Source: DYKG01 sp964596185 (lineage in GTDB: Bacteria; Muiribacteriota; Ozemobacteria; Ozemobacterales; Ozemobacteraceae). From it: a stretch of DNA of 64,000 bases. Shown here one piece after another: positions 18,293-28,051 of the stretch. The DNA lies in assembly GCA_964596185.1 (NCBI GenBank), contig CAZQUE010000007.1, positions 1 to 64,000 of the forward strand, read 5' to 3'. A program made the position numbers and the translations under genes. Each line of letters opens with the position of its first letter. The first letter of the stretch is position 1. The notes beneath the pieces were generated by a model. That model was not told the origin of the DNA, did not search any database, and worked only from the letters and a program-made list of their open reading frames with translations.

Positions 18293-18336
18293 AGCAGCAT
18301 TCTTTCATAAACGCCGCAAGATTGCAAGACTACAAC

Positions 18337-20757
18337 TCAGCGATATCTCGAATAATAATTATCGACAGCTTTTTCTGAAGCCCGCTGGATTGCTCGTTCG
18401 TCATCGTTCAAAAACGGAACTTCGTTGCCGTATTGAATGAATTGTTCAGGAATGGTCTTCTGCACCTGCGACTTCAGTTCTGTTTGAAAGACCGAAACAG
18501 TTTTTTTGGACAATTCTGATTGCAGAAAACCGAGCATCTTTTTCAGGCCGGGTGAAGCACCGTCATCGTAACGTGCCTTCTCAAGTCCTGAAGCGAGTAT
18601 TTCAGCTTTTGTCGCAGTCTGCCAACTACCACCATAATTGGTCAGCATGCGATCATTTGCCTCGTTGACAATCTGCCCGAGCTGTTTATCGATCTGAGTG
18701 TCGCTCAATCCTTGAGAGCGTAACTCATTCACTTTCATGTTCACGTATTCATTGCGAATTTGTGAGGGCTTGACCATAGCCGCAGAATTGTAGGCTTCCT
18801 TGATCAGGCGGTCTATTTCAGCCTGCTTCAATTCGGCCGGGCTACTTTTGGTGAGCTTGTCGAACCAGTATGCGCCTTCACCGCCCTGGTAGGGGCGCTG
18901 TCTGACATAATTGCCATCGGCATCGCGAATTACCACATATAGTTTACCGTCGTTGCCACGCTCGACATCACCCTTAAGATCAAGATCCGATCTCTTCATC
19001 TTTGCTTCAAGATAAGCCAGTTTCTCTGCATTAGCCTTGGCATTGGCGGCAAATTCCTGCCTAATTTCTAGTTGAGCTTTACTTCTAAGTTCTTCAGCTG
19101 ATAGATTGCCGTTTTCAGGATTCTTTTGCAGTTCCTTAAGCTTGAACTCAAGATAAGATTCGGTGCCAAGAGCTTTTGCCAGCTCAGTCTGACGCTTATA
19201 TTCAATTTCTTTGGTAACCTGCCCGGTGATCTCTTTAATTCTTGCCTGATTTTCTGGTTGTTTCTGGGCATTAGAAGCAACAACCAGCGCTTTCTGATAC
19301 TCGGATCTCAGACTGTTCATCTCTTTTGCATAATTTCGCAAAGCCGCCGAATATTCCCTTTTGGAATTGAAGTCAGACAAAACTGGCTGATTCGCCCGCA
19401 TTTTTTCAAGCTTCGCTCTAATTTCGCCTACTTTTTGAAAATCAGGATCCTGCTCTTCATAAGCCTGCTGAATCTGTTTGCGCTTGGCCGACGGGAGATC
19501 CCAGAGGCGGGTCTTGGCAAGCGAAGTGCCGACAATAGCAGTTTGCATGGCTGCGTTAGATATCATCGCCTTCTTACCAGCTTCCATCAGATTGGTATTC
19601 TTATAAGCTTCGGCCAGATCATTGATTTTATTTTCATAATAGTTCCAAGCAGGAGTGCCCTTGGCGTATTTTTCCTGGAGCATACGATTGTATTTGATCT
19701 GGTTGAGCAGTTCCTGCTTGTCGACCCCGGCAACAGCCGCTCCGGTAGCAAATGCAAAGGGATTGCTGATTACTGCATTGGAAACCATTGCCGATTTTGC
19801 AGTCGAACCAAACAACTTGCTGGAAACGATCTTGGCCCAGTCAGCCTCTGCGCCGAACTTGGCCGCAGCCCCACCCAGCACGCCGGAAATGCCTGCCGAT
19901 ACCAGTGCTTTCTTTTCATCTTTGCGAAAGCTTTCCCAGGTATATTTTTCTTTGGTTATCGTATCCAGCTCTTTCAAGCATTCGACAAGAAGAGCGTCCT
20001 GTTCAGGAGTGCGGTTATTAATACGCTCAAGGGTTTCAATACGGTCTTTAAGAATTTTTTCCCTCTGATCGTAGTTATAATAGTGATTATACCAAAGATT
20101 GGTCACTGCCCCTTTGGTAACATTGGAAACGGTACTACCGAGAAAGCTCACTGCGCCGGCCTTTGCCGCGGTCTGCACGATGGTTTTTGCCGTCACCGGG
20201 CCGATAGCCTGAGCAATCCCTGCCGTAGCCATGCTAAAAGGTGCCATCGCCCCATTAACTGCGGCGGCAATCGTTACATCCCGCCAGATTTTATCCATAC
20301 TTTTCTTTTCTTCTTCAGAGCGAAAAGAATTTTTGCGTAACTCATAAGCCAGGGTCATTGCTCCGGCGGCCGTTGCACCAACCGCAACCGCGCCAATTAC
20401 AACCCATGCCAACGGACAAACGACTGCCGCTGAAAATCCCATGACTGCAAGGGTTGGCAACAAAGCTTTTCCGATCGTCCAGGCAATCTCCTCTGCCTTG
20501 CTCATCTCTTTCTTTCTGGTTTCTTCAAGGTCTTTTTCAGTAACAGCTTCTTCAACAGCTGCTGAAGCTTTTTCTTCGGTAGAAACCGCAAGAGGGCTTT
20601 CCTGATCAATCTTTACTTTGCTTTCTGAAAAAGGAGTTTGAGCATTTACAGAAAACAGCTCATTAGTGCCAGGCGCTGCACCGATCAGCGAAAGAATTAG
20701 AAATAACGCGGTTAGCCGGCGCAAAAGCTTTTTTTGGTAAGATTTAAATCGATACAT
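18337..20757 (-). CDS. large exported protein of unknown function, helical, with Gly/Ala-rich hydrophobic segments
   Basis: Not recognised. The 806-residue product has a basic N-terminus and a hydrophobic segment ending near a possible signal-peptidase site (VNAQ, about 37-41), an acidic linker (45-85), then Gly/Ala-rich hydrophobic stretches at about 96-135, 160-215 and 285-300. The rest, from about 400, is charged, helical and coiled-coil-like, rich in Lys, Glu and Gln. The mix of flexible hydrophobic Gly/Ala segments with long helices recalls tape-measure or pore-forming secreted proteins, but no specific motif supports either. GGAG eight bases before ATG 20757 supports the start. It is first in a possible minus-strand transcription unit running to larC. 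Confidence 0.75.
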   Translation of the reverse strand: MYRFKSYQKKLLRRLTALFLILSLIGAAPGTNELFSVNAQTPFSESKVKIDQESPLAVSTEEKASAAVEEAVTEKDLEETRKKEMSKAEEIAWTIGKALLPTLAVMGFSAAVVCPLAWVVIGAVAVGATAAGAMTLAYELRKNSFRSEEEKKSMDKIWRDVTIAAAVNGAMAPFSMATAGIAQAIGPVTAKTIVQTAAKAGAVSFLGSTVSNVTKGAVTNLWYNHYYNYDQREKILKDRIETLERINNRTPEQDALLVECLKELDTITKEKYTWESFRKDEKKALVSAGISGVLGGAAAKFGAEADWAKIVSSKLFGSTAKSAMVSNAVISNPFAFATGAAVAGVDKQELLNQIKYNRMLQEKYAKGTPAWNYYENKINDLAEAYKNTNLMEAGKKAMISNAAMQTAIVGTSLAKTRLWDLPSAKRKQIQQAYEEQDPDFQKVGEIRAKLEKMRANQPVLSDFNSKREYSAALRNYAKEMNSLRSEYQKALVVASNAQKQPENQARIKEITGQVTKEIEYKRQTELAKALGTESYLEFKLKELQKNPENGNLSAEELRSKAQLEIRQEFAANAKANAEKLAYLEAKMKRSDLDLKGDVERGNDGKLYVVIRDADGNYVRQRPYQGGEGAYWFDKLTKSSPAELKQAEIDRLIKEAYNSAAMVKPSQIRNEYVNMKVNELRSQGLSDTQIDKQLGQIVNEANDRMLTNYGGSWQTATKAEILASGLEKARYDDGASPGLKKMLGFLQSELSKKTVSVFQTELKSQVQKTIPEQFIQYGNEVPFLNDDERAIQRASEKAVDNYYSRYR

Positions 20758-20859
20758 GATCAGACTCCAGAAATTTGGTTTGATTCTTTATCTAATATAC
20801 CAGACTAATTCCCTGTAGGTTTTTATATTTTTTTAGAACAGCTGCGATTCTTTTGATAA

Positions 20860-20865
20860 TATAAT
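20860..20865 (+). promoter_or_regulatory. possible -10 element for the membrane cyclase pair
   Basis: A perfect TATAAT ending 25 bases before the first possible start codon. No good -35 hexamer lies at the proper distance, so an activator may be needed or the match may be chance. Confidence 0.35.
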
Positions 20866-20890
20866 CTGAAGCGAATTTACGGGATCTAAT

Positions 20891-23665
20891 TTGTCAGAAT
20901 TACCAAAATGCAAACGATCTAACTACTTGAAACAGCTGCTACAAATGATGTGGCTGCTGGTTCTTTTGCTTTTCCCGGCGTTAATCATTGCGCATGTCAT
21001 AACTGGCTACCAGCACCAATTGTCGGAGGTTGAACGCAATCGACAAAATAACCAGGCAGAACTTGCCCTGGCAAGACTCGACCGTGAAATGAATCTTCTA
21101 TCGGTAGTTAATCAGGCCTTGCTTGAATTCACCCAGCAGAGTCAAAATTTTTACAATAAAACATCTGATGGCCGCGAATTTATAAAAAGGGCTGACAGTA
21201 TCTTTTTTAAAAGGTTTCCAGAGTCTTCACAGCTATTATGGTTCAATCATTCCTTTAAATTGCTTGATTCAATATGTTCAAGAAAGGTTCTCAATAGAAC
21301 TGCCTGGGAAAAATTCCTGCTGGTGATCTCAAACCCGACGAAAGCCAAAAAGATTGACAAAATAATCGCGAACTCCTTTGTAAAAACAGAAATGAGCGAT
21401 TTTCTGTCGCCAGATTTTTTTGAAAAAATCACCGCTACTCCGGTAGAAATGATTTATCAAAGCAAAAGAGTCATCTTGCGTCATTTCCGGATTTCTGATT
21501 CAAATTCAGCCGATTTTCCCCGCTACCTGCTGACTATACTGCCAACCGATGCAACAAAACCCGATTGGCTCGAAGCCAGAGCCTTGAAAAAAGTTGGCCA
21601 TTCCCAGCTCCTTGTCGGCGCCCTTCGCTTCAGTGATCAGACCGCCATTGCCGGATCTACGATTTCCGAGAACCTCCTTGACGGCTTTTCGAGAAAATTC
21701 CAAGAAGGCATACAAAGTGTAGATTTCGCCGGAACTCGCTACTATTTTTCCGTTCATTTTCAAAATCCAGACCTTTTCTTATGTGTCGGACTGCCTTTTA
21801 ACAAATATTCATTGCTGAATCTAGCCCTGCAATTTCTCAAATTCATAGCCTTTTTCCCTTTCCTGGCAGCCATAATATGGCTAAGATTCAGCACAAATAA
21901 CTTTGCTTCAGCTGATTTTTCCTTGCGATCCAAATTCAGGCTCGCGACAATAGGACTAACCGTGGCCCCGATAATTCTGATGATGATGGCTGGAATTCTA
22001 TATCTGGTTCAACAAAATCGAGAAATGGAAAGGAACCGCTCAAACCGTCTCGATGCTGCCATTAATCGCTTTTCCGACTCCATTACCCAACAGACTTCTC
22101 AGCTTGAAAATTATCTGCGCAACCGTTTGAATGCTGAAATTAAAGATGCGGACAACTTGCAAACGATGGCAGAAATAACCTTCAAATTGCTCAGGAATTC
22201 AGGTTGTCATTTGGCCATGGCCCTTGGCAAAAATGGCGAAATTTTTCATGAAACCAACCTCGAAGACAGTCTGGCCAGAAATCGCATCTCTTTTTACATC
22301 GGCATGATAAAAATGCCTTTGATCACCGAAGGTTTTGCGGTCTCTGAGTTGGAAAAGAAGATCAGTTCAGCGCTTGGCGAAAAATTCAGTAAATATCGTG
22401 ATAAAAAGTTTCGCTATGACTTCTATAACCGACTCAACGCCATCGAAATAGGCAACCAGACAGCCAATCTTTTCACCACTTTCGTTCGTGACCAACAGGG
22501 CAAAATTCTTGCCTGCGTCGGCCTTGGTTTCGATGCTGAAATCATGCGACAGTTCTTTCTCAAAAACTCTCTCAGAAATCTCAACGATTCAGCAATCAAA
22601 GTTTTTCTACACCCACAAAATGTTCAGGGAACCTTTTTTCGGCCCAGCTCCCCGAAGGTCGCAGAAATTCTCGAGCTTTCCGCCCTCACCGGCAAGCAGT
22701 TTGAACACCGCTTCACCTGGCAAGGTCAGGAATACCAGATGTTATCCAGACTTCTAGACAATTCCAAAACGGCTGCTGCCGCCGTAACCAGGGTCGACTC
22801 AGACGACAATCAGGCATCAATGGTTTTTCTTGCGGTTTTTGCCCTGATCCTGATCTCTGCTGGAATGAATTCCAAATTTATTCTGACCATGTTCGAAGGC
22901 ATTTTTCTTGAACCGGTCTTATTGTTGAATAAATCGGTAAAATCAATTCGTGACGGTAAATATGATATCTCATTTGAAAATCCCGGAGAGGATGAAGTCG
23001 GCACCCTTAAGAAAAGCTTCAACAAAATGGCGTCAGGTTTAAAGGAAAAATCGGAAATGAAAAAGTACCTCAATCAGGATCTTTACGCCGAAACCTCGCG
23101 CCACCAGGGAACTGATTTCTATCGAAAGCACATGACCATGATGTTTTGCGGGATAAGAAATTTCATTCACCTGGAAAAAAAGCTCCCAGCCGAAGAAGCT
23201 TTTCGAATAATGAATCAGTTTCTTTCAATCTGCGATAAATCAGTAAGAAACTGTTCCGGCTCGATTGACAAATTCATCGGCGAAACTGCCATGGCCGCCT
23301 TCAAAGAGAAGGAGCAACTTGCAAATGCCATTGAAGCCGCATTGCAGATCAAAGAGCAAGTTCAAAACAGTTCGAGCGAATTTCCCGACTCCTTTAGTTT
23401 TGGCATCGGCATCGCCAGTGGCGAGCTAATTACCGGACCTATTGGCTCAAAAACTAACCGGCTTGATTTTACCGCGATTGGCGATCCGGTCAACCTTGCA
23501 GCACGTCTGGAAAAACTTGCCGGGCGCGAGGGCCGATCGCAAATTCTAGTTGTCGAACATGCTCAAATTTGCAATTTATTCGTTGTCCAGAAATTTCCCC
23601 CGATCCAGGTCAAGGGGAAAACTCAACCGGTGGAAATTCTAGAAGTTGTTGGAGAGGCTCAATGA
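20891..23665 (+). CDS. membrane class III cyclase homologue with degenerate metal site
   Basis: A 924-residue membrane sensor. It has a membrane segment at about 17-38, an extracytoplasmic region, two further segments at about 310-330 and 352-375, a second sensory region, another segment at about 640-665, a HAMP-like linker (about 672-725) and a C-terminal cyclase domain (about 745-920). Both metal aspartates are altered: the FADIR motif reads FCGIR with G754, and the second position is E798 in KFIGETAM. Substrate and transition-state residues K794, T861, N868 and R872 are intact. Alone it should be inactive or weak. It probably begins at TTG 20891. It overlaps the next cyclase by ATGA, and that protein has the reverse defect. 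Confidence 0.82.
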   Translation: MSELPKCKRSNYLKQLLQMMWLLVLLLFPALIIAHVITGYQHQLSEVERNRQNNQAELALARLDREMNLLSVVNQALLEFTQQSQNFYNKTSDGREFIKRADSIFFKRFPESSQLLWFNHSFKLLDSICSRKVLNRTAWEKFLLVISNPTKAKKIDKIIANSFVKTEMSDFLSPDFFEKITATPVEMIYQSKRVILRHFRISDSNSADFPRYLLTILPTDATKPDWLEARALKKVGHSQLLVGALRFSDQTAIAGSTISENLLDGFSRKFQEGIQSVDFAGTRYYFSVHFQNPDLFLCVGLPFNKYSLLNLALQFLKFIAFFPFLAAIIWLRFSTNNFASADFSLRSKFRLATIGLTVAPIILMMMAGILYLVQQNREMERNRSNRLDAAINRFSDSITQQTSQLENYLRNRLNAEIKDADNLQTMAEITFKLLRNSGCHLAMALGKNGEIFHETNLEDSLARNRISFYIGMIKMPLITEGFAVSELEKKISSALGEKFSKYRDKKFRYDFYNRLNAIEIGNQTANLFTTFVRDQQGKILACVGLGFDAEIMRQFFLKNSLRNLNDSAIKVFLHPQNVQGTFFRPSSPKVAEILELSALTGKQFEHRFTWQGQEYQMLSRLLDNSKTAAAAVTRVDSDDNQASMVFLAVFALILISAGMNSKFILTMFEGIFLEPVLLLNKSVKSIRDGKYDISFENPGEDEVGTLKKSFNKMASGLKEKSEMKKYLNQDLYAETSRHQGTDFYRKHMTMMFCGIRNFIHLEKKLPAEEAFRIMNQFLSICDKSVRNCSGSIDKFIGETAMAAFKEKEQLANAIEAALQIKEQVQNSSSEFPDSFSFGIGIASGELITGPIGSKTNRLDFTAIGDPVNLAARLEKLAGREGRSQILVVEHAQICNLFVVQKFPPIQVKGKTQPVEILEVVGEAQ

Positions 23666-26499
23666 GCAGGAAAAACAAATACCTTGTGCTGGCAGCTTCA
23701 TTAATACTTTCCTGCGCAACACTTTACATTTTTGCCATTCAGCAACGAAAAACCAACGCCATTCGCCTAGACATTGATGAAAACAGGGCTTTGAAAATGC
23801 TGCCGGTCATTCAGCAAAAAATCAGACCGGTAAATATCGCCGAAAGCTTTCTAAGAAAGCAGCTTAAAAAAATGGCCCCTGTCAACGCCCAATCAGCGCA
23901 GCAATTTAAAAACGCTCTTGAATTAGCCTTTTCAAAAGATTTCAAGTTATTGATTATCGATTCTGAAAAAAATGATCTGACAACCCATGGCATAGATGTT
24001 GAGCAACATGCCAACTTTAAAGCCTTTCTCGTCGATTTATTCCACTACCATCTTGAGAACCGTCCAAACGAAACCGAGCATACCAGGAAATTCCTGAATC
24101 GTGTATTTGAAAACAGCATCTCACACGGCTTTTTACCAAACTTCATTAATATCGCGCAATGCCGGATGAATGGACAAAACGGGCTAATTCTTGTAGCGAC
24201 TCTGCCGACTCAGGATTTTCCAAAATCGATCCGAAAAATCTATTCACAAACAATCCCGAAAGAAGCACTGCCTGACCAGTATCAGGGTTCAGTAATGGCC
24301 TTTTTTCCTGAAAATTCGTATGGCAAAATTGATTTTATGCAAAAATTTGCCGGGCTAAGCGAAGACTTTGGCCTGGATTTCTATTCTATCGGGGATTCTC
24401 AGCACACAAGAGAATTTCTCACCCGAAAGTTTTCTCCGGAATTTGCCGATTTGTTTTCAAACAGACTAAAAAGCAATTATCAGGCAGTTTTCAAAAACCG
24501 TAATCAGATAGTCGGTTTCACCAGAGGCGGACTGGAAATCAGTACTGAACCAGACAACGATCTTATCGTTACTTTTGCTCTGTCTTCTACCACAAAAAAT
24601 ATTTTCCAGGATCAGCCCATGGTAATTTTGATCATTCTGGCAAATCTTGTTTTTATGGCTTATTTCCTTACAAGACAATATGGGGTTGAAAATCGATGGG
24701 ATCTGGGTTTACAGAAAAAATTCATCATGATGGCTGCATCTGCCTGTCTTTTACCGGTCGCCGGCCTGCTTTATCAGAACAATCTGCAACTTGAGCTGCA
24801 AAAAAATGCTTTTGAAAGAGACGTCTTTTATCAACTTGAAAAAGAAATCGAAAAAGTAGAAACCGGGCACTTACTCAAAAGAAATGATTTGGCAATAATG
24901 CTCCAGACCCTTAATGCAAGAATCAACCCGGAAAAAGCTGTTGATAAGGTCGAGATGGAAAAAGAAGGAGAGAAATTATCGCGGGAAAATGTAATACAAT
25001 TCTATTTTGCCAATCGCGACGGAAGCATTGAAAGCCTCGATGCGCGTGAAACCTGGACCAGTGAAGACACCCGGGCGGGAACAGCTTTTGTAAAAGCTCT
25101 GTTGCGCTTTATTATCGATAATCTGAAATTGGATTTTGCCAGAATTGACAGCGGGTCAGGCAAAATAGACAAAGAAGGAATGCTTATCGAATCAGTTTCA
25201 GAAGCAATGGGCGTTGAAACTATTTATCAACTGGCAATAAATCAAAAACAGTTTCTGCCGTTTAAACTGAGCCATGGCTCGGTCTGGTCATACCTCGAAC
25301 TCCAGAACGATTCTTTTGGCAAGCCGGCTCGCCTGATAATGCATGTTGTTAATCGTAACAGCTTTACTCAGGATTTCATCGACAAATTGCAGAAAGCAGA
25401 AAGACAGGCTGATCCGAAAATGCTGTTCATGAATAGAAGTCTGATGCAAATTGAAAAAATCGCACCAACAATAGCTGAACTGAAACCAGAAATGATTGAC
25501 ATTCTTAAAACCGCGAATTCTGCAGGAGGCTGCATGCAATTGCGCCTGGAAAACGCTGATGAAACGATATTGATCGTTGCTCGCCAACTCAAAGAAATGA
25601 ACTGGTCATGCCTGGCCCTGAGAAAACTTGATAAAACCTTGCTAGCGGGCAGTGGCTGGAACGAGCTTCTACTTTCAGTTTCTATTTTATCCTATTTATT
25701 TATTATTATCGCATTCCTGGCCAACTGGCTGAGGAAATTCTTTTTAAAACCTCTGTTGGACCTAAATCAAAGCGCACTGGCCATAAGTGCCGGGAATTAT
25801 GAGGTAAAACCAACCTATAAAACCAATGATGAGCTTGGTTTTCTTTTCACCAACTTCGCTCAAATGGCAAATGAATTGAAAGAAAAAGAATTCCTTAGCC
25901 GATTTCTTTCTGATATTGCCAAAGATGCAATTGCCGGCCAAAAAAGTACCAGAGCTACCAGAATCGACGCAACCATACTTTTTTCTGACATTCGCGGTTT
26001 CACTACCCTGAGCGAAACCCATCCACCAGAAGAAATCGGTATTATGCTCAACGACTACATGACCATGATGGAAGAAATCATCGAGAAAAACGGAGGTAGT
26101 ATTGAAAAGTTCATTGGCGATGCGGTCATGGCTCTTTTTCTTCCGCAAATGGGAATGAGCCATCCAGCTTTGCGGGCAACTCTGGCGGCTCTTGAAATGA
26201 CCGAAGCGCTTAAAGGATTCAATCTCAATAGAAAGCGAAGCGGCAAATTCTCTGTAAGTAACGGGTTTGGCATCGCGCATGGAGAGCTTTTGATGGGAAC
26301 GATGGGCAACCTCGAAGGCAGAAGAGATTTTACCGTGACCGGAAAAACAGTTAATGTCGCCGCAGAAATGGAAAAAATGTCAAAAATTGCCGGAAAATTC
26401 CCAATAGTTCTCTGCCCGGTATCCGCAAAAATAGTATGCGGAAACGGCATAAATTCTTCGCGCCTCAACCATGAAAGAGAAGCCTATGAAATCCTGTGA
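23662..26499 (+). CDS. membrane class III cyclase homologue with intact metal site but altered transition-state arginine
   Basis: A 945-residue paralogue of the preceding gene with the same plan: membrane segment (about 7-25), extracytoplasmic sensory region, paired membrane segments (about 315-370), second sensory region, membrane segment (about 670-695), HAMP-like linker (about 696-750) and cyclase domain (about 765-940). Metal residues D776 and D820, substrate residues K816 and T891, and N898 are present. The Arg of the NxxxR transition-state motif is replaced by E902, and the Asp before the motif by K895. ATG 23662 has GGAGAGG four bases upstream and overlaps the previous stop. A longer in-frame start at 23569 has no such site. 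A heterodimer with the preceding protein would restore one complete site. Confidence 0.83.
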   Translation: MSRKNKYLVLAASLILSCATLYIFAIQQRKTNAIRLDIDENRALKMLPVIQQKIRPVNIAESFLRKQLKKMAPVNAQSAQQFKNALELAFSKDFKLLIIDSEKNDLTTHGIDVEQHANFKAFLVDLFHYHLENRPNETEHTRKFLNRVFENSISHGFLPNFINIAQCRMNGQNGLILVATLPTQDFPKSIRKIYSQTIPKEALPDQYQGSVMAFFPENSYGKIDFMQKFAGLSEDFGLDFYSIGDSQHTREFLTRKFSPEFADLFSNRLKSNYQAVFKNRNQIVGFTRGGLEISTEPDNDLIVTFALSSTTKNIFQDQPMVILIILANLVFMAYFLTRQYGVENRWDLGLQKKFIMMAASACLLPVAGLLYQNNLQLELQKNAFERDVFYQLEKEIEKVETGHLLKRNDLAIMLQTLNARINPEKAVDKVEMEKEGEKLSRENVIQFYFANRDGSIESLDARETWTSEDTRAGTAFVKALLRFIIDNLKLDFARIDSGSGKIDKEGMLIESVSEAMGVETIYQLAINQKQFLPFKLSHGSVWSYLELQNDSFGKPARLIMHVVNRNSFTQDFIDKLQKAERQADPKMLFMNRSLMQIEKIAPTIAELKPEMIDILKTANSAGGCMQLRLENADETILIVARQLKEMNWSCLALRKLDKTLLAGSGWNELLLSVSILSYLFIIIAFLANWLRKFFLKPLLDLNQSALAISAGNYEVKPTYKTNDELGFLFTNFAQMANELKEKEFLSRFLSDIAKDAIAGQKSTRATRIDATILFSDIRGFTTLSETHPPEEIGIMLNDYMTMMEEIIEKNGGSIEKFIGDAVMALFLPQMGMSHPALRATLAALEMTEALKGFNLNRKRSGKFSVSNGFGIAHGELLMGTMGNLEGRRDFTVTGKTVNVAAEMEKMSKIAGKFPIVLCPVSAKIVCGNGINSSRLNHEREAYEIL

Positions 26500-27367
26500 A
26501 TCTGCAAAGCCAGCCTGGCTGGTCGGATTTTATCTGATCTTCACCATCTTAGCCTTTTCATCGATAGAAATAATCGCGAACCCCATACGAAATCAAGTTT
26601 CTCCAATGCTCATAACCTTCTGGCGTTTTGCCATCGGCTCGATCTTTCTGCTGCCATTGATCTTTTTTCGCAGACAGACAAACCAGTTGAATCGCATCGA
26701 ATTGCTTAAACTTTTTGGACTGGGAGTTTTAAACATTATTATCAGCATGGGCGCACACGCCGTCTGCATGAAACATGCAAAAGCTTCGACGGCAGCGATA
26801 CTTATCGCCGCAAACCCGATTGCCACGAATTTTTTTGCCTGGCTCATACTCCGTGAAGCAATGCCAATGCGGCGAATAATTGCTCTAGCTGTCGGGCTTT
26901 CCGGCATCGTCATGATTGCGGCCAGACCAGATAACGCCACAGACACCACATTGGGCATTGCAGCCGGAATAGTCGCCATGTTTGGCTTTGGCCTCTATAC
27001 GGTTTTATCCAAAGGGATGGTGGCAAAACACGGTTCAGTAAAGGTAACGACCTTGAGTTGCCTGACGGCTCTGGCTGCCTACATCCCAATTCTTCTCATC
27101 AAAGGACAGGGACTCATCCCTGATACTGCAGCCTGGCCCAGACTTCTGACACTTGGAATATTTGGTTCAGGCCTGGGCTACGTAACATTCTTCAAAGCCC
27201 TTGAGGCTATGCCTGCCGGCAAAGCCAGCTATCTATTCTTTTTCAAGCCGCCGGTGGCCTTGTTGCTTGCCTGGATGGTTCTTGGAGAAAAACCGGCTCT
27301 TGCGGCGATTATCGGCACAACTTTGATAATGAGCGGAATCTTCATCGAAACTTTTCGGCGAAAATAG
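26471..27367 (+). CDS. EamA/DMT-family transporter
   Basis: A 298-residue inner-membrane protein with ten predicted helices in two EamA repeats (about 18-140 and 160-295), typical of drug/metabolite exporters. The repeat ends VVLRE-like ILREAMPMRRIIALAVGLSGI and WMVLGEKPALAAIIGTTLIMSGI are characteristic. Substrate cannot be predicted. It overlaps the end of the cyclase gene by 29 bases. A second ATG at 26486 is also possible. Confidence 0.85.
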   Translation: MKEKPMKSCESAKPAWLVGFYLIFTILAFSSIEIIANPIRNQVSPMLITFWRFAIGSIFLLPLIFFRRQTNQLNRIELLKLFGLGVLNIIISMGAHAVCMKHAKASTAAILIAANPIATNFFAWLILREAMPMRRIIALAVGLSGIVMIAARPDNATDTTLGIAAGIVAMFGFGLYTVLSKGMVAKHGSVKVTTLSCLTALAAYIPILLIKGQGLIPDTAAWPRLLTLGIFGSGLGYVTFFKALEAMPAGKASYLFFFKPPVALLLAWMVLGEKPALAAIIGTTLIMSGIFIETFRRK

Positions 27368-27371
27368 TTTG

Positions 27372-27399
27372 TTGACAAAGATTGCGTTCCTGATACCTT
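27372..27399 (+). promoter_or_regulatory. possible promoter before the secreted protein gene
   Basis: TTGACA at 27372-27377, a 16-base spacer and TACCTT at 27394-27399, preceded by TGA as in extended -10 promoters. The -10 match is weak. Confidence 0.35.
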
Positions 27400-27420
27400 T
27401 CTTGGTTCAGGGGTGCTGTA

Positions 27421-28041
27421 ATGCTGAAAAAATCATGGATGATAAGGCTGCTGATCATTTTCGCCGTCACTATATTTGTTGCCGGAAACATTCGTGCACA
27501 GGTAGCATCAAGTGCCAATAGCATCCCGCCAATCCCGGAAACGGCACAGTATGACATCGACCTGGCCGATATCTACGCAGAACTTTTCCCAGACAAAAAT
27601 GAGGCTTTTGTAATCTGCACCATCTGGCTTTCAGCAACATTTGACCCGGTTATTCTCAGACTTGAGGGAAACCTGATGCACATGAACGTCACCTCAAAAA
27701 GCCAGCCAGCAATAAGCTTTGTCTATGAAAAGCCCTATATTTATCTGGATAACCTTGAGCCGGGAGCCCAGCAGGTTACCTTTACCTACCGGGTTCGCCA
27801 CGATGGCATAACCAGCGCAGGCCTTATTTCGAACAACGATTTGCGACTGGATGCTGCGAGCTGGTGGTATCCTCGCAATGTCGCGCTCGATGCGCACCAG
27901 GCAATTCTTAATATCGAGTCACCACAAAATTATGCTGTTTCCGCCAATGCCACCATTTACAAAAATGTCGACAATAATTTCAAACAATTGCGACAATTTA
28001 TTTTGACGACTGCCTCAACAGATGGTATAACCCTTGATTAA
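27421..28041 (+). CDS. secreted protein of unknown function
   Basis: A 206-residue product with a clear signal peptide (about 1-26, ending in NIRAQ). The mature part looks like a beta-sandwich. Its segment YRVRHDGITSAGLI...LRLDAASWWYPRNV resembles the N-terminal domain that precedes catalytic domains in M1-aminopeptidase-like proteins, but no zinc-binding HExxH is present and the protein ends soon after. It could be a stand-alone domain or a shortened gene. It ends next to the CLC gene, possibly overlapping it. Confidence 0.7.
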   Translation: MLKKSWMIRLLIIFAVTIFVAGNIRAQVASSANSIPPIPETAQYDIDLADIYAELFPDKNEAFVICTIWLSATFDPVILRLEGNLMHMNVTSKSQPAISFVYEKPYIYLDNLEPGAQQVTFTYRVRHDGITSAGLISNNDLRLDAASWWYPRNVALDAHQAILNIESPQNYAVSANATIYKNVDNNFKQLRQFILTTASTDGITLD

Positions 28042-28051
28042 TCAAAGCATT

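Noticed and set aside
19126..20340. A 404-codon open frame on the plus strand inside the 806-residue minus-strand gene.
   Set aside because: It is rich in Phe, Cys and Leu in the manner of antisense frames, has no domain pattern, and lies wholly opposite a gene with a good ribosome site and a signal peptide.
25762..26280. A 172-codon minus-strand frame within the second membrane cyclase.
   Set aside because: It is opposite the conserved cyclase domain, has no ribosome site and no recognisable features.
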